64,000 bases of DNA from CAIQPV01 sp963719855 (GTDB lineage: Bacteria > Pseudomonadota > Gammaproteobacteria > Burkholderiales > Gallionellaceae). The stretch is from positions 1,302,001 through 1,366,000 of the forward strand of contig CAVRDK010000004.1 of NCBI GenBank assembly GCA_963719855.1, in the 5' to 3' direction. Shown here in pieces: positions 10,204-20,100 of the stretch (position 1 is its first letter; each line of letters opens with the position of its first letter). The translations under genes and the position numbers were made by a program. Under the pieces are notes generated by a model, which saw only the letters and a list, made by a program, of their open reading frames with translations, did no database searches and was not told the origin of the DNA.

Positions 10204-10376
10204 ATCACGGCCGGCTGATTTTTGAGTTCAGCTTTTCGGGGTTCAAGCGGCAACAACTGACAATCAACTCCAGCTCATCATCAGCGCGCCTGCTCCAATA
10301 AACCGGCAAAATATGATAGCCGGGGTTAATCAACCGCCTACGGCAACTGAACCCCGCGAGCCGATAACTCATTTTT

Positions 10377-10868
10377 CCTCGATCCTATGCCCGCACCGCC
10401 ATAGACAGACTTTGCAGCCTGCTGTCCCAGAAGGGAGCGATACGGGGTTTCCACGTTCCGCTTACAAAAGTACATCGGGTTAGGTGCCTGCTATCGACCG
10501 GGAGGTATAAGGGTCACGAGAGCGCACAGCGAAGACGCAATTCCCACCTCCATTGCCGTTTTGGCTCAAGCGTAAAAGCCACTTCCGCTTGTTTATCCTC
10601 ACGATCTTTATCGCAGATTCAAATATTTTCACCATACCGACTATCTAGCACTTTTCAGGCTTGTGGCTGCCCGAAGGGAACGCCTCTCGCGATTTGTGCC
10701 CCGTGCCTTGCGGCACTTCGTTACATTGTCAGAGTCGCTCTTTATTCAGACTCCTAGATTCACCAGGTGACACTGGTGGTTTCCTCCTTTCAAAGTGGAA
10801 ACAACTTTTACAAGCGACCTCGTGTCGCACTCGCTACAGGATAGCGGACACGGGCGTCCGGCTGCTTG
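10377..10868. other. Unique 492-bp spacer between the two duplicated segments
   Basis: No gene is supported. Short hairpins are visible (GTGCC-ttgc-GGCAC near 10698 and a CACCAG/CTGGTG stem near 10758). A ~25-bp stretch around TTGCGGCACTTCGTTACATTG resembles, in inverse orientation, the sequence just after the IS4-type element near 38570-38595. It may be the remnant of an insertion that created the tandem arrangement. Confidence 0.45.
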
Positions 10869-10958
10869 TGGCCGGTGGCCGCCTGATAGCAATCGCAGAC
10901 ATGAGTGACTCTAGTCCGATCCTAAGCAGCCAGTCACTTTTTTTGATAGTAGCATTAC

Positions 10959-11216
10959 TCATGACAACTTCAGGTTTACACGCGAGGGTTTTCTGCCCGG
11001 TGCCGCCTTAGGAATGAATCCACTAATCCGGCAGCTCATACTCTCCATCTTTATTCCTTGCACATAACGCGTAGACTGACAGATCATCACTTCATTATTT
11101 GTCGCCAGCTCGACCAAATGAAGGCGAATTACATCCAGTGAAAAGCCGGTCGCCTCAGCAATCTCGGTATCGAGTATTTCGCCATGAGCTTTGAGGTACT
11201 GAAGAATTTCGTTCAT
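10959..11216 (-). CDS. Small winged-helix DNA-binding protein, copy 2
   Basis: Identical in sequence to the copy at 9225-9482, including its upstream hairpin. The same start choice applies (ATG 11216, alternative GTG 11225). Confidence 0.75.
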   Translation of the reverse strand: MNEILQYLKAHGEILDTEIAEATGFSLDVIRLHLVELATNNEVMICQSTRYVQGIKMESMSCRISGFIPKAAPGRKPSRVNLKLS

Positions 11217-11225
11217 GTTCAACAC

Positions 11226-11248
11226 AAGACCGGGATATCACCGGTCTT
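11226..11248 (-). terminator. Hairpin between HU and winged-helix genes, copy 2
   Basis: Exact repeat of the 8-bp stem AAGACCGG/CCGGTCTT that follows the HU stop codon in copy 1. Confidence 0.55.
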
Positions 11249-11256
11249 GGCATGAT

Positions 11257-11541
11257 TTACTTTTTGACGCCGTTAACTGCATCCTTCAATGTGGCGCCAG
11301 CCTTAAATGCTGGAACCTTAGATGCCTTAATCTTCAGCTCGGCACCCGTCTTTGGATTTCGACCTGTACGAGCCGCGCGCTTGCGTACCTCAAAAGAACC
11401 GAAGCCAACGAGTGAAATAGAATCTCCTTTTTTGAGGGTGGCAGTCACAATATCAATAATTGCGGCAATGCTACGCTCTGCATCGGCTTTAGTGCTGTCA
11501 GTTTTACTTGCAAGGGCGTCAATCAGTTCTTTGCGATTCAT
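11257..11541 (-). CDS. HU-family nucleoid protein, copy 2
   Basis: Protein-identical to the HU encoded at 9523-9807. The duplicate doubles HU dosage unless one copy is silent. Confidence 0.95.
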   Translation of the reverse strand: MNRKELIDALASKTDSTKADAERSIAAIIDIVTATLKKGDSISLVGFGSFEVRKRAARTGRNPKTGAELKIKASKVPAFKAGATLKDAVNGVKK

Positions 11542-11660
11542 TATGTAAAGTTTCCTTAATAAATTATGCTGGAAAAAATTTCCAGATTGGATTGTTGTGG
11601 AAATTTAGTCTGAATGCAAGATGCTTACAAGCTTTGAGGAAATCAAAGATATTTAAAGGA

Positions 11661-11816
11661 TCAGGTCTTTTCAAATCGAATGCCGACTGCTCCTGTCCAA
11701 AATGCAATAACTATCATCGGCAGTGGGAGCGCCGCCATAATTGATAACACAGGGTGAGCTGACCACAGTAACAAAGACAAGAGTCCGCAAATGACACCAG
11801 TGATGTAACCTTTCAT
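11661..11816 (-). CDS. 51-residue two-helix membrane protein, copy 2
   Basis: Exact repeat of the 9927-10082 gene with its AAGGAG ribosome-binding site intact. Confidence 0.7.
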   Translation of the reverse strand: MKGYITGVICGLLSLLLWSAHPVLSIMAALPLPMIVIAFWTGAVGIRFEKT

Positions 11817-12071
11817 ATGATCTCCTTGTCTGACAGCAAGAATTGATTTGCTCTTTCAAATTGACGAGTTATCGTGAACATTTTGCTTCTGCCCAAAACA
11901 TGTTGGATATTCTAATCCCAAATGGATGTAATACATCATCACGGCCGGCTGATTTTTGAGTTCAGCTTTTCGGGGTTCAAGCGGCAACAACTGACAATCA
12001 ACTCCAGCTCATCATCAGCGCGCCTGCTCCAATAAACCGGCAAAATATGATAGCCGGGGTTAATCAACCGC

Positions 12072-12755
12072 CTACGGCAACTGAACCCCGCGAGCCGATA
12101 ACTCATTTTTAAATATTTTTAGATATTCGTTGCTTAAATTGACCGGAACGCCAACAGTAACGCTTTGAACAGTTCTATTAAACCCGTCAGTTGCTGCAAC
12201 ATTGCGGTCTTGACCAATAAATAGAGTTAATGGTTTACCGGAATTAATTATTTGATTGAGCGTCGCGTTGGGTAGCCAGAAGTAATCTGTCCACCAACAT
12301 GATTGCCCGACACTATTACTGCACTTTTTCGGTCGATCTAAATCATATCCACTCATCTGAGCACTGGTGAGTTGCTTTTTATTGCCCGCATCATCGACTA
12401 AATATACTGAAGCTCCATATATAAAAATTCCACTATTGGTTTGATCAACTTTCAGAAAATAGGTATTGCTATGGTTCGGTTGATTATTTGTAACACCGAC
12501 ATGAACACGACCGGTTAATTGTCCCTTGTCGTTTACATTTTCGTTATACATCCAGTAGTAACCAGTTAAGGCCGATGAGGTGTAAGTCATCACCTTTGAA
12601 CAGTCTGGACAACCGGGATAACCGCTATCGACTGAAATTCCCTCCCTGACGTCTGACTCGCTTTGGGCAACGGTATATTTGGGACTGATGGCACAGCCGG
12701 AAAAACAAAAGAAAGCAACAAGAAATATCGACGCACGCGAAAAAAGTTTAGTCAT
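12072..12755 (-). CDS. Putative lipoprotein of unknown function
   Basis: 227 residues with a lipoprotein signal: basic start, hydrophobic stretch (about 8-20) and FSGC lipobox, the Cys at position 21. The mature part has a CPDC pair, a C...SC pair near residues 145-153 and aromatic-rich beta-type sequence (ALTGYYWMYNE). No family is recognised. The C-terminal 13 codons (SARGVQLP end) lie within the 1242-bp duplicated block. It is transcribed divergently from the XRE regulator, whose operator region it shares. Confidence 0.7.
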   Translation of the reverse strand: MTKLFSRASIFLVAFFCFSGCAISPKYTVAQSESDVREGISVDSGYPGCPDCSKVMTYTSSALTGYYWMYNENVNDKGQLTGRVHVGVTNNQPNHSNTYFLKVDQTNSGIFIYGASVYLVDDAGNKKQLTSAQMSGYDLDRPKKCSNSVGQSCWWTDYFWLPNATLNQIINSGKPLTLFIGQDRNVAATDGFNRTVQSVTVGVPVNLSNEYLKIFKNELSARGVQLP

Positions 12756-12873
12756 TACAAATCCCCTATCCGATATATATTTTCATTGAGTATTTACAGC
12801 ATGTCGGCATCAGCCAACAAACTTGTAGAGAAGCAACAGGTAATAAATGCATTCTAAAAAAGCAATACGAAAG

Positions 12874-12907
12874 ATAACCCGTTTTGGGATAACCTGCAAT
12901 GGGTTAT
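12874..12907. promoter_or_regulatory. ATAACCC/GGGTTAT operator cluster
   Basis: ATAACCC (12874-12880), ATAACC (12889-12894) and GGGTTAT (12901-12907) form an inverted-repeat set right between the divergent lipoprotein and XRE genes, 13 bp from the XRE start. This is the expected position of an autoregulatory site for the XRE protein. Confidence 0.55.
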
Positions 12908-12919
12908 TAGTATGAACTC

Positions 12920-13204
12920 ATGCCTAGCTCATTACATAGTAGTAACTACAAAATTTTTCGAAGCCAGCTTGTGGCGGCGAGAGAAGAGGCCGGATTTACA
13001 CAAGTGAATATTGCTGAGAAATTGGAAAAGTCACAAAGTTTTGTCTCGAAATACGAGCGCGGCGAGCGACGATTAGACTTTGCGGAATTTGTTGAAATTG
13101 CGAATATTCTTGAAATTGACATCGCAGATTTTGTGAATCGTTACCTATCTACAATTTCGCAGACTCCTTCAGTGAAAATGCGTAGGAAGGGTAAAACTAA
13201 ATGA
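12920..13204 (+). CDS. XRE-family helix-turn-helix regulator
   Basis: 94 residues with a Cro/CI-type five-helix domain: REEAGFTQVNIAEKLEKSQS, then FVSKYERGERRLDFAEFVEIA, the classic HTH_3 pattern. The C-terminus is basic (MRRKGKTK). It is a small single-domain repressor typical of mobile elements and addiction modules. It reads toward the group II intron and, beyond it, the convergent recombinase trio, so it may control the island's lipoprotein or itself. Confidence 0.88.
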   Translation: MPSSLHSSNYKIFRSQLVAAREEAGFTQVNIAEKLEKSQSFVSKYERGERRLDFAEFVEIANILEIDIADFVNRYLSTISQTPSVKMRRKGKTK

Positions 13205-13224
13205 GGTTGCACCGAAGTGAGCGT

Positions 13225-13252
13225 CTCTTGGTCGGCCTTATGAAAAGCTTTG
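13225..13252. repeat. Left half of a split 18-bp inverted repeat (5' exon of the intron)
   Basis: CTCTTGGTCGGCCTTATG (13225-13242) is complementary, with one G-T pair, to 17044-17061. The 10-nt loop AAAAGCTTTG (13243-13252) ends exactly at the intron's GTGCG. Removing the intron recreates one continuous hairpin between the convergent XRE and recombinase genes. Confidence 0.85.
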
Positions 13253-13953
13253 GTGCGACCTGAAAAGTCGCTTTTATTTCTGTTTCATAGGAGGAATTAT
13301 GACCTAACGAAACCGGTTGTTCCATCAACCGTTCCCTACCCAGACATGCGGAGCCGGTAACAGCTCGGTGTGAAGCTCTGGGGACAATGTAACCGCCGAT
13401 TATCTCGGTACGCCAACCCGCGAGGGGAAGCGAAATCTGCCAGCACTGAGGTGGAGAGGTGCTAGGGACGAGTGGGTACGATCAACATACGTGAACCTTC
13501 ATTAAACGTCGTAAAACATGACAAGCCAAATGTGCTGATAGGCTTGAACCAAAAATGGTAAGCGGTCAGGTATGACTCCTTGAAGCTGGGTCATCGTGGA
13601 CAGTGCACCGCCGGCGAAGAGAAGGGATCCGCCTCACTCTGAAATAAATGCGGAACAGGGTAAGCCCGTAGTGTCGCCGGAAACGGCAGGTGAACCGCAA
13701 GGGATACCGTTGATGCTGCGGGTAGGGGTTGCAACATTATCCTACGAGAAATCGGGCAGACTTCCTCTTGGTCTCTCTTCACAAGAGAGTGGCTAGAACC
13801 CTCTAAACGGAAGGAAAGCAAATGGACGCTGCAACATTGGCGTGTGCACTTTCCGGCGTGGTGGTATTACACGCAAGAAGGCTGGTGATGAGTATTGTGA
13901 AGTTGTAGTGCAGGCTGCTACAGCGAGTGTTGAAAGATGCTTTTGAGAGGCTT

Positions 13954-14028
13954 GAGCCGTATGCGGCGTGAGTCGCCAGTACGGTTCTTAGGGGGCGGCG
14001 GTGCAGTAATGCGCCGCTGCTACCCGAC
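13954..14028 (+). ncRNA. Inner group II intron domain V and VI
   Basis: GAGCCGTATGC...GTACGGTTC forms the 34-nt catalytic domain V hairpin, followed by a G+C-rich domain VI ending CTACCCGAC at 14028, directly against the maturase codon AAC. Confidence 0.85.
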
Positions 14029-15061
14029 AACACCCCCGGTGTAGACAAGATCATCTGGAAAACGCCGGAGGCAAAGATCAACGCGATTGCGTCGATGAAG
14101 CGGCGGGGATATTCGCCGCTTCCGCTTCGGAGGGTATTAATTCCGAAGAAGAATGGCAAGACAAGACCGCTTGGCATCCCCGTAATGAAGTGCCGCGCCA
14201 TGCAAGCGTTACATTTGCTGGCGTTGGAACCCGTTGCGGAAACCACCGCCGACCCGAATTCTTATGGATTCAGGCCGGAACGATCAACCGCCGATGCGGG
14301 GAAGCAGTGTTTCAATTCCCTAGTGCAGCAAACAGCGGCGGAGTGGGTGCTTGAGGCCGACATCAAAGGCTGTTTCGACAACATCAGTCATGACTGGATG
14401 ATTGCCAACATCCCAATGGACAAAGCAATTCTCAGGAAGTGGCTCAAGGCGGGATACGTTTATCAAAACGAACTCTTCCCCACAGAAGCTGGCACCCCGC
14501 AAGGGGACATCATCAGTCCGGTTCTGGCAAACATGACGTTGGATGGCCTCGAATCAATGCTAACGGAGAAGTTTCCAACTGCAAAGCGGACAGGTCGGAA
14601 AATGAACATGGTGCGTTACGCGGATGACTTTATTATCACCGGCAACTCGAAAGAGTGGCTGGAGCATGAGGTCAAACCCGCAGTGGTTGAATTTCTGGCA
14701 GAACGAGGTTTAGTTCTATCACCGGAGAAGACCAAAATAACGCACATCAGGGAAGGGTTTGATTTCCTCGGATGGAACATTCGCAAGTATAACGGCACGT
14801 TGTTGATGAAGCCGTCGAAAGCAAACGTCAAAGCGCACCTTGATAAAATCCGCGAAGTCATCAAAGGCAACAAGACGGCTAAACAGGCAAACCTGATAAG
14901 GCTGCTCAATCCGGTATTAAGAGGATGGGCGAATTACCATAGTCATGCAGTCGCCAAGGAAGCCTTTGCTAAAGTTGATACCTATGTCTGGTCAATGCTA
15001 TGGCAATGGGCGGTAAGACGGCATCCGAACAAAGGAGACCGATGGGTTAAGAGAAAATACT

Positions 15062-15066
15062 TTAAA
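15062..15066 (+). repeat. Target site duplication TTAAA, left
   Basis: Direct repeat of 16526-16530 flanking the IS1380-type element; deleting the element and one copy restores the maturase codons YFKSRGTRTW. Confidence 0.85.
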
Positions 15067-16525
15067 CCCAGATAGTTCATTAGAAAAATGGGATATGATT
15101 TAGTTATGGGTTTCTAATGAATTCCATTAGAAATAGGTAAGTATTAACAAGCAGATAGGAGACTTTGCATGTCCCATCTTTCAGAAACCAAGCCACCAAT
15201 CGAGATTAAATTTACTGCCCGTGAAATTAGCGCGTGGGGTGGCATGGCATTAATGAAACGAATGCTTGATAGTATGAATTTCAGGAAGGCCGCATTGCAG
15301 TGGGACTTACCGCCACCTGGGTCGAATAGAGGCTATCAACCGGTTCAATTAATAGAGCAATTACTTGTATCGATCTGGTGCGGGGCATGCCGATTTACGC
15401 ATTTAGATATTACCCGGCTCGATACAACGCTGACCCGGTTGTTTGGCTGGACGCGAGTGGCAGGACACAAATCGATCATACGATTATTTGAACGCTTCGA
15501 CATAATGCAACATGAACGAGTGCAATCGAGTGTGTATCGTTGGTTTTTTGATACTGTTGTCACGTTACCAAGCGTGACAGTGGATATGGATTCAACCGTG
15601 ATCACTCGTCATGGAGAACAAGAAGGTGCGACACGAGGATACAACCCTCATAAACGAGGTCGCTTATCGCATCATCCGCTACTGGCTTTTGTAGCCGATG
15701 CCAGAATGGTAGCCAACTTCTGGTTGCGTCCAGGGAATACGAATAGTGCGAACAACGTTCTTCAATTCATTGAGTCCACTTTGCATCATCTATCGAGTAA
15801 AACGGTTGGTTTGCTTCGTGCCGACAGTGGCTTCTACAGCAAAGCGATATTTGAATTACTCGAGCGCCGGCAGATCAATTACATTATCAGTGGGCGCTTA
15901 ACGCACAGCTTGCAACACGCCATTGTTCGGGATGCGCGATGGTATGCGTTGGAAACGGGATTGGAAGTGTCAGAGATTATGTATCAATCGAGCAGTTGGG
16001 AAAGTGCACGTCGAGTCGTAGTCGTTCGACAATCAGTCAAACGTAAGAATGCCACCGGTAAAACACTATCGCTCTTTGCCGACGACCCGAATGTGCAGGG
16101 CTGGCGATATGGTGCGATGGTGACCAATTTGACCTTGCCACCGGTAGAAGTTTGGCGCAGTTATCGGGGGCGCGCTGATTGTGAGAATCGTATCAAGGAA
16201 TTGAAAAATGACTTTGGTTTGGATAGCTTCAATCTGAACAGTTTCTATGCCACAGAAGCGGCGCTTGGGTTTGCCATGTTGGCCTATAACCTCATGAGCG
16301 TATTCCGACAAGCCGTCATGAGAGCAAAAATACAACCCACCTTATCCTCACTGCATCAGCAAGTCTTTGCGGTGGGTGCGTACTGGAACCAAGATCCAAA
16401 CAAAAATCAATTATTACTCGCCGTTTCACGGCGACGAAGAGCTTGGTTTGAGGGCTTGTGGGCTAACGCAGGGCATCCACCCTCTTTGCCCATTACAGCA
16501 AAATCTTTCTAATGGATTATTCGGG
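15067..16525 (+). mobile_element. IS1380-family insertion sequence
   Basis: 1459 bp, with imperfect terminal inverted repeats (left CCCAGATAGTTCATTAGAAA, right in reverse CCCGAATAATCCATTAGAAA) and a TTAAA target duplication. It carries one transposase gene and lies inside the group II maturase gene in the same orientation. Confidence 0.88.
15169..16512 (+). CDS. IS1380-family DDE transposase
   Basis: 447 residues, full length for the family. DDE core: first Asp in TVDMDSTVITRHGEQEGA, the family hallmark GYNPHKRGRLSHHPLLAF, second Asp in GLLRADSGFYSK, and Glu in the CENRIKELKNDFGLD segment. GGAGAC precedes the ATG. No frameshift is seen, so the element could be active. Confidence 0.93.
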   Translation: MSHLSETKPPIEIKFTAREISAWGGMALMKRMLDSMNFRKAALQWDLPPPGSNRGYQPVQLIEQLLVSIWCGACRFTHLDITRLDTTLTRLFGWTRVAGHKSIIRLFERFDIMQHERVQSSVYRWFFDTVVTLPSVTVDMDSTVITRHGEQEGATRGYNPHKRGRLSHHPLLAFVADARMVANFWLRPGNTNSANNVLQFIESTLHHLSSKTVGLLRADSGFYSKAIFELLERRQINYIISGRLTHSLQHAIVRDARWYALETGLEVSEIMYQSSSWESARRVVVVRQSVKRKNATGKTLSLFADDPNVQGWRYGAMVTNLTLPPVEVWRSYRGRADCENRIKELKNDFGLDSFNLNSFYATEAALGFAMLAYNLMSVFRQAVMRAKIQPTLSSLHQQVFAVGAYWNQDPNKNQLLLAVSRRRRAWFEGLWANAGHPPSLPITAKSF

Positions 16526-16530
16526 TTAAA
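16526..16530 (+). repeat. Target site duplication TTAAA, right
   Basis: Partner of 15062-15066. Confidence 0.85.
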
Positions 16531-16968
16531 TCCAGAGGTACCCGAACTTGGGTATTTGCTGCCACAGAAGAAAAAGAAGATGGCACACAAAAGAATATCA
16601 TCTTGCTGAAGGAAATGGATACGCCAATAGTTCGGCATATCAAAATCAAAGCCGATGCCAATCCGCACGACCCTCAATGGGAACCGTATTTCGAGTCCCG
16701 ATGGGGTAAGAAAATGCTGAACTCGGCGAGAGGTCGTGCGAAGCTTTACCGTGTATGGCTAAGGCAAGATGGCATGTGTCCCACCTGTCATGAACCCATC
16801 ATAAAATGGATCCCTTGGGATGTTCGTCATATTGTGAAAAGAGCTGACGGAGGAACGGATGCAGCAAGCAATCTTAAAATGTACCATCTCAATTGCTGTA
16901 GGAATTATTAACAACGCCGGAGAAAAAAGTGGTGTAACTGGGTGTTGAAAAATGCCTTTGAGAGGCTT

Positions 16969-17043
16969 GAGCCGTATGCGTTGTGAGGCGCACGTACGGT
17001 TCTTAGGGGGCGGCGGCGCAGCAATGCGCTGCCGCTACCCGAC
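16969..17043 (+). ncRNA. Outer group II intron domain V and VI
   Basis: GAGCCGTATGCG...CACGTACGGTTC domain V followed by a G+C-rich domain VI ending CTACCCGAC at 17043. It is very similar to the inner copy, showing that the two introns belong to the same lineage. Confidence 0.88.
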
Positions 17044-17061
17044 CATAAGGCCGATCAAGAG
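17044..17061. repeat. Right half of the intron-split inverted repeat (3' exon)
   Basis: CATAAGGCCGATCAAGAG pairs with 13225-13242. It lies 42 bp beyond the stop codon of the last trio recombinase. There is no T-tract on either side, so it is not an ordinary Rho-independent terminator. Confidence 0.85.
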
Positions 17062-17102
17062 TCATCCGCACTTCGCTATATTAACGCCAACTAATCCGGA
17101 GG

Positions 17103-20100
17103 CTACTGCGACATCTGCGGAACAAGTAATAAATTTGCAAAGAGAACCCACAAGGCAGCATAGTTTATACCGCGAACTCGTCCTTCCGATCGGTCCCAAC
17201 TCGACTTCGCAGGAAGATTTGCAATGGATATTTCCAGTCTCATGAGATCTGATTTTTTAGACCTAATTTTCCAGTCTAGCGGTTCAGACACAATTTCAAT
17301 GCCGATGTTATTTATTTGAGTAGTAATCCTGATGAGATCAGGATCAACAGAGTTTATGGAAGAAACTTTCCGAAGGACAAGTTTGACCTGATCAGGCTCG
17401 ATCCCCATTAACAAAATACCACGAGCGATGTCGGGTGCATCTTCAATATGCTTGCCAAAGTAGAGCTTTCCAGTTCGTGGGCCAGTGCGTCGAATGAGAC
17501 ATTCAGCCGCCAAACTCAAAGCCCGCCTGTTTTCCACAATTTTGTAAGAGTGTTCGGTTGCCTCTATTATTCGCCAAAACTCTACACGGTCGTTCATAGC
17601 TCTGGGAAAAGCTGGAGGAGATAATGTTGCTTTCTCGTGAAGAACAGATTGCTTGGCATACATGCGCCGATAGGCGCTGTGAATTGCATCAATCGTTGTT
17701 GAACTAACCGAAAAATTTCTTGCAAGGCTTAAGGAATTATCAAGTTGCATACGTCGACTCACAAGTGTCATAAGAAGACGTAAATCAGGAAGCGCGGGAA
17801 ACTTTAGCGATTCTTGCAACTTCTGAAGGTCTTCTGTAAGTTCAGCTTTAACTTCTGCATATTCCTTTTTCAGCTTGCCGTGAACACGAATATATTCACG
17901 CAAAAATTTCGTGGGCTGACCGGCAAGGTCACGGTACGGAGGTTTGTAAGGTGCAGAAGGTGAAAGTCCGCATATTCTTCCCAGTGTCGGCACTTCCAAT
18001 TCAGCGAACTTGTTTGAAAGAGTCATGTCTAGGCTGCGCATTGCAACCCAGTCGAGCAAATGAATATAACTTCTAAGAGTTGTAAGAGGACTCAAGTGTC
18101 CCATGAAAGCGGCGACTTGATATAAATGACGGCGATCAGGAGAAGCCGGTGTTCCGGCAAGCCTCGGAAACAGACTGTCACGAATAGTCTGAATTTGTTT
18201 GTCTTTTAATAACGCAGAATCAATAAACTGTGGTCGATCAGCAAACAGTTCAGGCTGGTCAGAGCCGAGTAACGCTAAGAGAAGCCAATTGGAGAAGGAA
18301 TGGCGTAAGTGGTGAAAACAAAAATTGCTACGACCTTTCCCGCAAATAAGTTGAAATGCATTGGTCACCGGATCTATCAGTTTCGATTGGAGGGGTGGCG
18401 TGTCAGGCGTATGATTTTCTGCGAAAATAAAATCAGAAAGTCTTTCCAAGATGAAACGTCGCTGATCCATGTAATCCTCAAACGCTTTGAATTCGTCAGG
18501 AGGAAGAAGAGCTTTCAACGGTATACGCCGAATGGATGAATGCGATTTAAGCGTTGCAAATTTGGACGGGCGGATAAGCAGAAAAGGTTCGCGACCAGGA
18601 TGGTAGTCGCGAATTTGCAACATCTGAACTTCCCGTCTTTCTGAGTCCCGTTCGGAAACCGAGCATGCCGGCAAAAAATACGCGATTTCGATGCAGAGAA
18701 TTTTCAGCCAGATCATTTTGGAAAAAAACGGTCTTAAATCGTCCAAACTCAGCTTCGGTTACAAGATTGGCTGACACATGTCCCTGCCCGTGCTCAGATG
18801 TATAACCGTCCAACTCTCGGAAATCAATATCAGGAACGCCGCAAATGAACATGAAATCGTGGAAACTTCGTAGCGTAGTCCAGACGCGTTCACGTTCGTC
18901 AACAACTTGAATACGTGCCGCTGCTAATTCATACAAGGTTTCAAATTCATCTACATCAAGGCTTAATAGATCCTCGGACTCAGCTTCGTAAATGAGACTA
19001 TTTACCAAAGGTCGGAAATACCTGAGTACGCTAACTGGAAGGATTCCCTTTTCTCCTGTGTCTGGACGAAGTCTCCACTTTGCCCACTCGACCAGATAAT
19101 GGGTAATTGGCCACATTTGTCCTGCGTACTCTTTTTGCAATAGATTTAAATTTGCATATGTCTGCTGCTGTTTTTCTAAACAGGTTAAAATTTTATGGGC
19201 TATGGCGCGCTGATTACTGAATAAAACTTGTGGAGTAAACGAAGCAGCATGAGTATGGAAGCCTTCAAAGGGTGCACGTGGGAGATTAGTTGGAAGTGTC
19301 ACGAAATTGGAATCGTCAATAACTGCCCAGTTGGCGATCCGGTGAAGTCCAGTTTCTGGAAGAGAAAAAGTTTCGAAACGATCACACAGATATGAAGTGA
19401 CGATACCCATGTGGTCAAGTGACAACGCAACCTGAACTGCTCGGATCAAATCTATCTGAGACCAAGTCTTAGGCCATGCCGTAATACCAAGACGATGAAG
19501 GGCATTCAGAAGAATGTCAGACTTGTCTGAATTTGCGAGAGAGTTTGTCCACAATTCAGATTCCTTCAGCAGAATTAAAAGAGTTCCAGTCAATGCATCG
19601 GGATACCAACGAGTCGAACTCGTGTATTTATTGTCGTCTTGATTCTGTAACATGGCCCATAGCAATTTACCATCGCCAGTCAGATCCGAACTACGTAACG
19701 CACCTAATGCTTTGAGGCGTCGTATAGATGCAATTCCACCAAAAAATACGGCCGAACAAAGAGCGGCATCAGCTAATAGACTCGCATTAATAGTATTGCA
19801 GACAAGACGAGTAAAACTTTCTTCAATGGGTCGGTAGCATTTCAGTAACTGGAAATCCCGATGTACAAATACAGGAGGAACGTCGGGTAATACAACTTCA
19901 GGGTTAAGAAATGCAATTTTCCAAAGACCAGTTTTATTGCCGTTCGAAATAAGTGAATCCCACCATCGAGACAGGATGCGCCTCTCATCAAAGTTACTTG
20001 CAATACCGAGTAGTTTTTCTAGAAACTCCTGGTGCTTGATAGAATCGAGTTGGAAGCCCCTTCTCCCAGCCCACAAATCCGGAACAAATTTAGCTGTCCA

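Larger units (their letters stand above)
9135..10376. repeat. 1242-bp direct repeat, copy 1
   Basis: Matches 10869-12110 at a constant offset of 1734 bp with no difference seen in the stretches compared or in any encoded protein. It carries the 3' end of the winged-helix unit, HU, a 51-codon membrane protein and, at its right edge, the last 13 codons of the lipoprotein gene that is complete only beside copy 2. The register continues left of 9135 with partial identity (GGATAGCGGAC at 9105 and 10839), so the left edge is a blurred boundary. Confidence 0.95.
10869..12110. repeat. 1242-bp direct repeat, copy 2
   Basis: Second copy of 9135-10376. Its right edge lies inside the 3' end of the lipoprotein gene, which is complete only on this side, so this copy appears to hold the ancestral right junction and copy 1 the derived one. 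Confidence 0.95.
14029..16911 (+). pseudogene. ltrA: Group II intron-encoded reverse transcriptase/maturase with HNH domain, 5'-truncated and IS-interrupted
   Basis: Two parts, 14029-15066 and 16531-16911, rejoin in frame when the IS and one copy of its TTAAA target repeat are removed, giving 473 codons. Present: RT motifs from NTPGVDK onward, GIPVMKCRAMQAL, SYGFRPERS, catalytic RYADDF, the maturase domain with FLGWNIRKY and LRGWANYH, and a C-terminal HNH endonuclease (CPTC, RHIV, NLKMYHLNC). Missing: the RT0/RT1 N-terminus, replaced by the inner intron. As read, only the fragment from an internal Met (14095-15075) is open. Such proteins splice and mobilise their own intron RNA; this one should be non-functional. 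Confidence 0.9.
13253..17043 (+). mobile_element. Group II intron, collapsed nested (twintron) structure with an IS inside
   Basis: Begins GTGCGACC and ends CTACCCGAC. The 5' domains fill 13253-13820. An intron-protein start of the MDxxTLACAxSG type begins at 13821 but stops after 28 codons. A first domain V/VI lies at 13954-14028, the reverse transcriptase reading frame of another copy resumes at 14029 in mid-protein (NTPGVDK), and a second, near-identical domain V/VI closes the element at 16969-17043. The exons at 13252 and 17044 fit one another, so the outermost ends belong together. The best reading is that one intron inserted in the maturase gene of a relative, then recombination between their 5' halves deleted the region between. 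An IS1380-type element later hit the maturase. Confidence 0.85.

Noticed and set aside
10377..10868. Possible integron attC site (GTTAGGTG with nearby hairpins)
   Set aside because: One GTTRRRY-like half-site is present, but no matching RYYYAAC partner at a suitable distance, and no integron integrase in the window.
17044..17061. Ordinary Rho-independent terminator for the recombinase trio
   Set aside because: The rebuilt hairpin is strong but no T-tract follows it on either strand.
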